In this document: positions 1 to 5,264 of the stretch, piece after piece
Numbering within the stretch: position 1 is the stretch's first letter
Layout: every line of letters begins with the position of its first letter
From: JAABSP01 sp011390135
GTDB taxonomy: Bacteria > Desulfobacterota > Desulfobacteria > Desulfobacterales > JAABSP01
Assembly: GCA_011390135.1 (NCBI GenBank)
Contig: JAABSZ010000186.1
Location: 1-7,854, forward strand
Direction: 5' to 3'
Length of the DNA: 7,854 bases
Made by a program: the position numbers and the translations under genes
Notes under the pieces: model-generated
What the model was told of the DNA's origin: nothing
Databases searched by the model: none
What the model saw: only the letters and a program-made list of their open reading frames with translations

Positions 1-603
1 CGAAAGAATCAGCTCCATCTCCGGGTCCGTGAACGCGGAAGGATCTGCGGCCGATTTGTTGAAGATCTTGAAGACGTTCGATTCCATCATCTTGTAATCT
101 TTGCCGGCAAAGAGGTCGATGCTTTCGATCTGGTACCAGACCGTGCGCATCTCATCGACGCTGTAGTTGTCGTCGGCCGCGATGATCATCGCGATGATGC
201 CGATGAAGGCCTGAGCCGGCTCTTTGAAGACAAAGGCATTGGGGTCCGCCTTCCAGATGCCGAAGACGTTCTTCTCCGTGTCCATGCAGACCGCAAAATA
301 ACCGGTTCCCGGAACCGGGGTCTTGCCCAGAACCATTTTGCCCTTCAGCGATTCAATTTTCTTGATGGTCTCTTCGATGGAGGATACATCCGTATAGTTG
401 ATGATTCCCTGGTTCGGCATCTGGCGCTTCATGATGCCGCCCTGGATGTTCTCTTCCGCTTCGTCCGGGGAGATCAGCCAGTAGTCCATGGGGCCTGCTG
501 GGCCTTGGGCCTGTCGGATCTTCCAGCCGAAGAGTTCCTTGTAGAAATTTGTCGCTCGCGTTACGTCATCTGCGGGAATCTCGAAATGGACCAGAGATGC
601 CAT
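1..603 (-). CDS. VOC-family protein fused to a TerB-like domain (C-terminus cut off by window edge)
   Basis: The frame is open from the ATG at 603 to the window edge (201 codons, no stop), so the C-terminus is missing. Residues 3-120 look like a glyoxalase/bleomycin-resistance (VOC) domain of the 'predicted enzyme related to lactoylglutathione lyase' type. The opening is VHFEIPADD..ATNFYKELFGW, followed by GGIMKR at 55-60 and GYFAVCMDTEKNVFGIWK at 101-118. His6 fits the first VOC metal ligand, but Lys118 sits where a Glu ligand is usual (GIWK rather than GlwE), so classical metal catalysis is doubtful. From about residue 131, AFIGIIAMIIAADDNYSVDE resembles the acidic helix start of TerB-like domains (AaaDGxvs..E). 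A strong ribosome binding site lies upstream. The gene follows the binding-protein gene on the same strand after 88 nt, so it may be co-transcribed or have its own promoter. The VOC call is firm; the TerB-like call is by eye. Confidence 0.85.
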   Translation of the reverse strand, partial: MASLVHFEIPADDVTRATNFYKELFGWKIRQAQGPAGPMDYWLISPDEAEENIQGGIMKRQMPNQGIINYTDVSSIEETIKKIESLKGKMVLGKTPVPGTGYFAVCMDTEKNVFGIWKADPNAFVFKEPAQAFIGIIAMIIAADDNYSVDEMRTVWYQIESIDLFAGKDYKMMESNVFKIFNKSAADPSAFTDPEMELILS

Positions 604-609
604 AATGAT

Positions 610-615
610 CCTCCT
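610..615 (-). promoter_or_regulatory. Ribosome binding site of the VOC/TerB-like gene
   Basis: On the minus strand AGGAGG lies 6 nt before the ATG at 603. This is a perfect Shine-Dalgarno core at good spacing and fixes the start codon. Confidence 0.8.
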
Positions 616-691
616 TTTTCAGTGGGATGAAGGTGAAAGGATGTCCGAACGGTTTTTCGATAGGACCGGCTCCTGTGCGCTCCTGTACGGC

Positions 692-1441
692 TCATGGAAG
701 GAGAGCCGAGTCGATGATCTTCTGATGGGTTCCGTCCCCCTTCATGTTCCGAAGGGCCTGGGCCATCTCCTCTGCAAGGATCTGATGCTTCTGATGCAGG
801 AAAAGATAGAGGGGAATGATGGCCAGCGGCGGTTTCAAGGCTTCGATCCCTTTGATGCCGAGTTCTTTGACCGCGGCCTGCCCCTTCAGTTTTTCGGCCA
901 GAGCGAGATCGGCCTCGTCATTATAGAGCATTTTAAAGAGATGGGACGGGCTTTCGATCGGCATCACCGCTTTTGCCTCCAGTGGCGTTGTCTTCAATAT
1001 TTCATTGCCGGAAAGGTAGGCGATCCGATAGGGGGCAAGGCTCTCCCAGCCCTCCAGCTCCGGCCCCTTTCCTTTTGAAAAGGCAACGATTTCCGCGTTC
1101 CGCAGCGGTTCCACGACCCGGATCAGGTTCGTGAACTGTTCCGCTTCGGAGAGTTCACGCGGGGCAAAGCCGTCAAAGGTTCCCTGATCCGTAAGAATCA
1201 GCGCCCTTGCCGAAGGCATACGTTCGATCTTCACTGCAACGCCTGCCCGTCTCCCCATCTCCTGAACAAGGGCTTCGATGATGGGGCTGTCGGCTCTTCC
1301 CTGCAGGATCGAGATTTTGATCTCGGGCGCGGCCCATGAGGTAGCAGCTCCGGCCAGCAGAATGAGCAGATGCACAACGAACAGATGCAGAATGAACAGG
1401 AAAGGATAGACGATTTTTTTCATGATTTTTGCCGCTTCCAT
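692..1441 (-). CDS. Secreted solute-binding-like protein (periplasmic substrate-binding domain, SBP_bac_3-like)
   Basis: A 249-aa protein with an N-terminal signal peptide: a basic start (KIMKK), a long hydrophobic core (about residues 11-32) and a probable cleavage at SWA|APEI. The mature part of about 210 residues starts with a beta strand (IKISILQG). It contains ERMPSARAL..DQGTFDGFAP, the pattern in family 3 extracellular solute-binding proteins where the ligand pocket is formed. A second lobe follows (RIAYLSGNEI; a helix with ESPSHLFKMLYNDEADLALA). No permease or ATPase lies nearby, so it may be a stand-alone sensor or binding protein rather than part of an ABC importer; its ligand cannot be read. 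Its ATG overlaps the upstream TAA by one base (TAATG), suggesting translational coupling. A second start at 1423 (MKKIVYPF) gives a more typical signal peptide and is a real alternative. It is probably the last gene of the tight part of the operon. Confidence 0.82.
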   Translation of the reverse strand: MEAAKIMKKIVYPFLFILHLFVVHLLILLAGAATSWAAPEIKISILQGRADSPIIEALVQEMGRRAGVAVKIERMPSARALILTDQGTFDGFAPRELSEAEQFTNLIRVVEPLRNAEIVAFSKGKGPELEGWESLAPYRIAYLSGNEILKTTPLEAKAVMPIESPSHLFKMLYNDEADLALAEKLKGQAAVKELGIKGIEALKPPLAIIPLYLFLHQKHQILAEEMAQALRNMKGDGTHQKIIDSALLP

Positions 1442-2676
1442 TACAGACTTTTCTCCGCAAGCTTGAGCATGTTCTTGTTGACCGCGATGGGAAAGTCGGG
1501 GTGGTAGAGATCATGGGGGCCCTCTTCAAAGGGGACATAGACCAGCCGGTATTTCCGGGGAGCCACATCCATCTTCGGCAGCCGCGGCATCAGGGTCCGC
1601 TTGGGGGTCATCATTCCGGCCAGCATCAGCTTCAGGGTCTCTACAGCCTCTGATTTCGGCAGGGTCACGGGATAGACCCGGGCCCGGGGGACTTTGCGCT
1701 CCTGCTCGTCGCCGGGCTGTGCAATGGTCATGCTGGTGCAGAGGCGCAGAAAGACCTGGGGCGAGATTTTGAAGGCCAGGGTCCAGAAGTAGAAGGGGAT
1801 TTCGTTCCATCCCTTTTGAATCGCCTTGGGCAGATTGGCCACCTTGACGAAGTCCGCATAGGTGTTGAGCAGCAGCCCCGAAACATCGGCCTGAAACCGC
1901 CAGAAAGGAAGGTAGATCGGATCTTTGATCTTCGAAGGGATGTGGACCACCGGCAGTTGCTTCAGACTGTCCGACTCCGGGGTCCAGGCGGTGTCGCAGT
2001 TCTTGCAGTTCAGCACCAGGGTGTCCCGCTCTCCGTGGAGATCCCATCCGCAGTTGGGGCAGAGGGTCGGGACGAATCCGATCCGCCAGCCGCTCCGGTC
2101 TTCGGGCAGTTCTTCCAGGCATGATGCGGATTCCAGCGGGTTGATCCGTTTGCCCAGTACGCCGTCGTACACCGCGTCATCCAGATAATAGGGGGCATAG
2201 ATCAGGCTGACGGTCTCGCCGATCAGGGCCTGATGGTGGATGCGGCCGCCGCTCGATTTTCCGGAAAACCGCCCCTCAAAGGCATCTTTGGCCAATTCCA
2301 GCGGGACCATAGGCTTGAAAAAGCGTCCCTTTTTCTGGATATCCGGGGATAGATACCGAAGTTTCAGGGCCTGGCTCCGAAGCCCCAGAGAGCCGGGAAA
2401 GCAGGGGGCATTGACGGCCTGGTAGCTGTGGTCCACCACCCGTTGTTTGATCTCCATCCCGATGCAGGAGAAGAGCATCCCCCGATATCGCCAGTAGGGG
2501 AGGTAGAGCATATCCTCCCGATCCTCTTCTTTGCCGGGCAGCACATACCGGAATGCCCCTTTTCCCACCAGATAGGACTTGACCCGACAGAATCCGCACT
2601 CGAAGATCCGATCCGTCTCCTGAAGTTCTGCCGGCGCGCCGCACTGTGGGCACTGCTGTTCGACCGTAAACTGCAT
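1441..2676 (-). CDS. Zinc-ribbon protein with two repeated zinc-ribbon/YLPxWR modules, function unknown
   Basis: A 411-aa protein with two Cys4 zinc ribbons of identical spacing (C-x2-C-x14-C-x2-C): C9/C12/C27/C30 and C206/C209/C224/C227. In each case the last Cys is followed exactly 28 residues later by a matching aromatic motif, YLPYWRYRG at 58 and YLPFWRFQA at 255. The protein therefore looks like an internal duplication, with about 140 extra C-terminal residues. There is no signal peptide and no clear membrane segment, although aromatic stretches such as IPFYFWTLAF (293-302) might contact membrane. It starts 9 nt after the SPFH/zinc-ribbon gene, so the two are almost certainly co-expressed. 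The pairing recalls the Bacillus YdjG (zinc ribbon) and YdjI (SPFH) partners, so a role as adaptor of an SPFH assembly is inferred. I do not recognise a named family. The Shine-Dalgarno is weak, which fits translation coupled to the preceding gene. Confidence 0.85.
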   Translation of the reverse strand: MQFTVEQQCPQCGAPAELQETDRIFECGFCRVKSYLVGKGAFRYVLPGKEEDREDMLYLPYWRYRGMLFSCIGMEIKQRVVDHSYQAVNAPCFPGSLGLRSQALKLRYLSPDIQKKGRFFKPMVPLELAKDAFEGRFSGKSSGGRIHHQALIGETVSLIYAPYYLDDAVYDGVLGKRINPLESASCLEELPEDRSGWRIGFVPTLCPNCGWDLHGERDTLVLNCKNCDTAWTPESDSLKQLPVVHIPSKIKDPIYLPFWRFQADVSGLLLNTYADFVKVANLPKAIQKGWNEIPFYFWTLAFKISPQVFLRLCTSMTIAQPGDEQERKVPRARVYPVTLPKSEAVETLKLMLAGMMTPKRTLMPRLPKMDVAPRKYRLVYVPFEEGPHDLYHPDFPIAVNKNMLKLAEKSL

Positions 2677-2685
2677 AAAAATGGG

Positions 2686-3810
2686 CTACATCTTCTCCCC
2701 GCACTGGTTGCAGAAGAGCGAGTCCGAGAGGTTTTCGGTCCCGCACTTGGGGCAGTTCTTCGGCTGGGGCTTCTCCTGTGCCGGATGGCCGCACCGTGGG
2801 CAGAAGTTGGCATTCGGGGTGATGTTCTTCTTGCAGTTGGCGCACTGGGTGAAGACCACCTGCTGGTGGCCGCAGTGGGGGCAGAATTTGCTCTCCCGCG
2901 GAATCGGATTACTACACTCCTCGCATGCCGCGGTCTGAGCCGGGGCTTCTTCAGATGCATTTCCCTTTTGCTGCTGCTGGTTTCCCTGAAAGTACTGGGC
3001 AAACATGGCCGGCATCATCAGGCCCATCCCCGCGCCCATGCCGGCCCCTGCATCCCCTTCGTTCTCGGCCGCCTTCTCCATGGCCATTGCCGCCTTCATC
3101 TGCATCAGCTTGTTCATGTCGTCGAAGACGCCCATGCGGCTCCGGTCGTCGATGGCCTTCTGCACCTCGGGGGGCGGGGTGATGGCGTTGATGTAGAGCT
3201 GAGTCAGGTCGAGTCCGAAGTGGCGGAAGTCCTCTTTGAGCCGCGCGACGAGCCCGGCTGCGAGTTCATCATATTTGGCGGGAAGGTTGAGTATCGAGTC
3301 GATGGTCTCGCCCATGAAGTCGTTGAATCGGGAGATGATCACCTGGCCCAGGTACTCCTCGATCTCCACGGTGGTATAGACGCCCTGGGTTCCCACGAGG
3401 TTGTTGATGAAGAGTACCGGCTGATAGACCCGCATGTTGAAGACCCCGAAGGCGCGTAGCCGGATGAGGCCAAGCTCCGAATCCTTGAACGCGACCGGGT
3501 CCCTGGTTCCCCATTTCAGGTTGGTGAAGGTCTTTAAATTGGCGAAGTAGACCTCGGCCCGAAGGGGGCTTTCAAATCCCCAGGGGAGGGCCGCGAGCTT
3601 CGTGAGCAGGGGGATGTTTGCGGTTTTTAAGGTATGGCGGCCCGGGCCGAACGCGCCCACGGCCTTGCCCTGATAGAAGAAGATCCCGGCCTGGCTCTCC
3701 CGGACGATGAGCTGCGCGCCGTATTTGATGTCGCCGGAGCCCGATTCAGGAATCCGGTGGACAAGGGCTTTGCCGGTGTCGTCGAACCATTCGATAATTT
3801 CTAGAAACAT
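2686..3810 (-). CDS. SPFH-domain ('virion core protein', YdjI-like) protein with three C-terminal zinc ribbons
   Basis: A 374-aa protein. Residues about 1-230 match the cytosolic SPFH/Band_7_1 family annotated as 'virion core protein' or YdjI. It begins FLEIIEWFDDTGKALVHRIP and contains IKYGAQLIVRESQAGIFFYQGKA, GPGRHTLKTANIPLL and a FGVFNMRV strand. Residues 184-222 include a stretch typical of the SPFH end (FRHFGLDLTQLYINAITPPP). A helical stretch (223-250) leads to a Gly/Met-rich linker (251-275) and a Gln-rich patch. Then come three zinc ribbons with the same C-x2-C-x10-C-x2-C spacing: C296-C313, C323-C340 and C353-C370. There is no signal peptide or transmembrane helix. Known relatives bind membranes or assemble under envelope stress, which is the inferred role here. 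The gene lies 27 nt after the YgiT-type gene and 9 nt before the two-ribbon gene. The ATG at 3810 is preceded by only a modest GGGAAAAG sequence. Confidence 0.92.
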   Translation of the reverse strand: MFLEIIEWFDDTGKALVHRIPESGSGDIKYGAQLIVRESQAGIFFYQGKAVGAFGPGRHTLKTANIPLLTKLAALPWGFESPLRAEVYFANLKTFTNLKWGTRDPVAFKDSELGLIRLRAFGVFNMRVYQPVLFINNLVGTQGVYTTVEIEEYLGQVIISRFNDFMGETIDSILNLPAKYDELAAGLVARLKEDFRHFGLDLTQLYINAITPPPEVQKAIDDRSRMGVFDDMNKLMQMKAAMAMEKAAENEGDAGAGMGAGMGLMMPAMFAQYFQGNQQQQKGNASEEAPAQTAACEECSNPIPRESKFCPHCGHQQVVFTQCANCKKNITPNANFCPRCGHPAQEKPQPKNCPKCGTENLSDSLFCNQCGEKM

Positions 3811-3837
3811 TGTTCTTTTCCCGGTCTGTAGAAAAGT

Positions 3838-4065
3838 TTAAGCCGCAAAATTTACCATTTCGATCACGACTCCCCGTTCATATTCTTCTCTTGCATGATT
3901 GAGCAGGGTGATATTTGTCTCTTCGGAGATATATTCTTCTCCGCAATTGTCGCAAATGTCGGCAGGAACCTGCTTGTAAACCAGAGTTGTATGCTCCTTT
4001 TCCAACAGAATCGCAGTGTATCCTTCTGATGTATAGCCGTTACGGCAGATGGCGCATTTCTTCAT
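3838..4065 (-). CDS. YgiT-type zinc-finger protein (MqsA N-terminal-like, antitoxin-type), orphan
   Basis: A 75-aa protein with the YgiT-type zinc finger: MKKCAICRNG at the N-terminus (C4, C7) and ICDNCGEEYISEE (C38, C41). The middle is a beta-rich segment (TTLVYKQVPADI) and the end is the usual basic/hydrophobic tail. This domain is the N-terminal half of MqsA-like antitoxins and also occurs alone, often next to a small toxin gene. No partner toxin and no DNA-binding helix-turn-helix domain are seen here. The gene is squeezed between the M48 gene (1-nt gap) and the SPFH gene (27-nt gap), all in one direction. It is about 44% GC by direct count, clearly below the 55-57% I counted in two SPFH lines, which hints at a later insertion into the operon. 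The ribosome binding site is poor, so coupling to the M48 stop codon is likely. Confidence 0.8.
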   Translation of the reverse strand: MKKCAICRNGYTSEGYTAILLEKEHTTLVYKQVPADICDNCGEEYISEETNITLLNHAREEYERGVVIEMVNFAA

Positions 4066-4066
4066 A

Positions 4067-4876
4067 TCAATTGTATCTCTGATAATACTCCATCGCCTCC
4101 GGCATGGCCTCCTGGATCTTTCGGATGCGGGTTTCGGGTGCGGGATGGGTGCTCAGCAGTTCCGGAGGCCGCTGGCCTTCGGACTGTTCCGACATCCGCA
4201 TCCAGAAGTCGTCTGCTTCCTGAGGATCATATCCGGCCATTGCCATGAAGATGAGCCCCAGCCTGTCCGCCTCGCTCTCATGGAGACGGCTGTAGGGAAG
4301 AACCACCCCTATCTGTGCCCCGAGGCCCACTGCCTGCATCCAGAATGCCTGGGTTTTTTCCGGGTATCTCGAAAGTGCTACCTGAAGCGCAGTGCCGCCG
4401 AGCTGCACCATGAGCATCTGGCTCATCCGTTCGTTGCCGTGTTCGGCCACTGCATGCGCGATCTCGTGGCCCATCACGACTGCCAGACCGGTTTCGTCCC
4501 GGGTGATCGGCAGGATTCCGGTGTAGACCACCACTTTTCCCCCGGGCATACACCAGGCATTGACCTGGTCGTCTTTAACGAGGTTGAACTCCCATGAATA
4601 GTTCTTGATCTCCTCGGACATCCCGTTCTGCTGGAAGTAGGTCTCCACAGCACCCTGAATCCGGGTGCCGGCCCTTTTGACCATCCGGGCCTGGGCCCCG
4701 CTTTCGACCACATTGTTCGTCTTTAAAAATTCGTCATACTGTTGAAAGCTCATGCCGAGCATGGTGCTGGTCGGCACGATGCTGAGCTGCTTCCGGCCGG
4801 TTACGGGAACCGTGCCGCAGGAAACGATGAACAGAAAAAGGATGATGGCGGCAAGGTGACGTTTTATGGCTTTCAT
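4067..4876 (-). CDS. M48-family zinc metalloprotease, predicted lipoprotein (LoiP/YggG-like)
   Basis: A 269-aa protein beginning with a lipoprotein signal: basic start (MKAIKRH), hydrophobic core and lipobox IVSC, with Cys20 as the lipidated residue. The M48 catalytic motif HEIAH is at 137-141 within VVMGHEIAHAVAEHG. The third zinc ligand is Glu200 in LHESEADRLG, with Asp204 conserved, and a C-terminal STHPAPETRI motif (242-251) is typical of this family. All key residues are present, so an active periplasmic endopeptidase anchored to a membrane is expected. Related proteins (LoiP, BepA, Oma1) handle damaged or misfolded envelope proteins. It is the first gene of the leftward array; its TGA is followed one base later by the YgiT-type ATG. 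AGGAG lies 6 nt before the ATG. The following SPFH gene makes a membrane quality-control role plausible, but the link is inferred. Confidence 0.94.
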   Translation of the reverse strand: MKAIKRHLAAIILFLFIVSCGTVPVTGRKQLSIVPTSTMLGMSFQQYDEFLKTNNVVESGAQARMVKRAGTRIQGAVETYFQQNGMSEEIKNYSWEFNLVKDDQVNAWCMPGGKVVVYTGILPITRDETGLAVVMGHEIAHAVAEHGNERMSQMLMVQLGGTALQVALSRYPEKTQAFWMQAVGLGAQIGVVLPYSRLHESEADRLGLIFMAMAGYDPQEADDFWMRMSEQSEGQRPPELLSTHPAPETRIRKIQEAMPEAMEYYQRYN

Positions 4877-4882
4877 CTCGAT

Positions 4883-4887
4883 CTCCT
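4883..4887 (-). promoter_or_regulatory. Ribosome binding site of the M48 protease gene
   Basis: On the minus strand AGGAG stands 6 nt before the ATG at 4876. It supports this start, which also gives the complete lipoprotein signal. Confidence 0.7.
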
Positions 4888-4936
4888 AATCGGGGGTTAT
4901 CGTTGAAAACCGCTTATCTGACTAAAGAGAATGATA

Positions 4937-4963
4937 CCCCTTTTGCCGGAAAAAGAAAAGGGG
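4937..4963. repeat. 8-bp perfect inverted repeat, 11-nt loop
   Basis: CCCCTTTT (4937-4944) and AAAAGGGG (4956-4963) are exact reverse complements separated by 11 nt. No T-run follows on either strand as needed for an intrinsic terminator. It sits upstream of both divergent units, so an operator or leader hairpin is possible, but chance pairing of homopurine/homopyrimidine runs cannot be excluded. Confidence 0.45.
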
Positions 4964-4966
4964 AAG

Positions 4967-4971
4967 AGGAG
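4967..4971 (+). promoter_or_regulatory. Shine-Dalgarno-like AGGAG in front of the 84-codon ORF
   Basis: AGGAG followed by five A residues and then ATG at 4977. Spacing is good, but the site lies in a long purine tract where such a match can arise by chance. Confidence 0.35.
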
Positions 4972-4976
4972 AAAAA

Positions 4977-5231
4977 ATGCTGAAAAGTGCATGGGCATTT
5001 TGTGAATGGCCGGCTGGCATGTTGTGTATTATGGGGGCTTTACTTTGGGAAGATGTAATGAAGGCTTTTGTTCCATTTTTTCTTTTAAATTGGTCTCTTA
5101 TTTTGGTTTCTGCTGCTTTGGCACAATACCTGCTATTCATGGGGGCAGGAACCAAAAAGACAAAAAGGACAAAAAAGACGAAAAGGACGGAATCGGAAGG
5201 GCAGAAATGGAACAGGACCCTTTCAGGATGA
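4977..5231 (+). CDS. Doubtful small hydrophobic protein (84 aa)
   Basis: An 84-codon ORF with a good-looking AGGAG 5 nt upstream of the ATG. The product would have two hydrophobic stretches (about 4-24 and 29-56, including FVPFFLLNWSLILVSAALAQ). Its tail is basic (KKTKRTKKTKRT), encoded entirely by a 9-bp tandem repeat. It ends 33 nt before the VIT-VWA start codon, so it could be a small membrane protein in the same unit. Against this, I recognise no family, a sigma-54-like promoter for the next gene lies inside it, and AT-rich non-coding DNA readily yields hydrophobic reading frames. I list it as a possibility only. Confidence 0.22.
   Translation: MLKSAWAFCEWPAGMLCIMGALLWEDVMKAFVPFFLLNWSLILVSAALAQYLLFMGAGTKKTKRTKKTKRTESEGQKWNRTLSG
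5118..5134 (+). promoter_or_regulatory. Candidate sigma-54 (-24/-12) promoter for the VIT-VWA gene
   Basis: TTGGCACAATACCTGCT matches the sigma-54 consensus YTGGCACGRNNNTTGCW at all but two of the defined positions. The essential GG and GC are separated by exactly 10 nt. Transcription would start near 5145, giving a leader of about 120 nt before the VIT-VWA start. If used, expression needs a bacterial enhancer-binding protein. No clear activator site was identified upstream, though the AT-rich tract at 5050-5115 could take a bending protein such as IHF. Confidence 0.5.
5154..5188 (+). repeat. Short A/G-rich tandem repeat, about four 8-9-bp units
   Basis: Successive units AAAAAGAC, AAAAAGGAC, AAAAAAGAC and GAAAAGGAC run without a break. 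The unit length of 9 keeps any reading frame open (KKTKRT repeated). It lies just downstream of the predicted sigma-54 start, so it would be in the mRNA leader. Confidence 0.8.
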
Positions 5232-5252
5232 AAAGAAAGAGCGGAACCCGGA

Positions 5253-5258
5253 AGGAGG
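5253..5258 (+). promoter_or_regulatory. Ribosome binding site that selects the second ATG of the VIT-VWA gene
   Basis: AGGAGG is followed by two adjacent in-frame ATGs at 5262 and 5265. Spacing is 3 nt to the first and 6 nt to the second, so 5265 is the better start. Confidence 0.7.
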
Positions 5259-5264
5259 AGAATG

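Larger units (their letters stand above)
4877..5264. other. Divergent intergenic region between the M48 operon and the VIT-VWA gene
   Basis: About 388 bp of visibly AT-richer DNA separates two divergent transcription units, so promoters for both should lie here. It contains an inverted repeat (4937-4963), a purine-rich tract, a doubtful 84-codon ORF (4977-5231), a sigma-54-like promoter reading right (5118-5134), a 9-bp A/G-rich tandem repeat (5154-5188) and the ribosome binding site of the right-hand gene. I see no convincing sigma-70 promoter for the leftward operon; TATCAT near 4930-4936 on the minus strand lacks a good -35 partner. Confidence 0.6.

Noticed and set aside
2364..3002. Minus-strand ORF of 212 codons in another frame across the SPFH/zinc-ribbon junction
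   Set aside because: Ser/Arg-rich product overlapping the cysteine-coding region of the SPFH gene; typical out-of-frame shadow.
2428..3459. Long plus-strand ORF (343 codons) opposite the SPFH and zinc-ribbon genes
   Set aside because: It is antisense to two clear protein families and spans their junction; the His/Leu/Gly-rich product shows no domain.
4049..4597. Plus-strand ORF of 182 codons opposite the M48 gene
   Set aside because: Antisense to the HEIAH-containing protease, whose motifs are complete.
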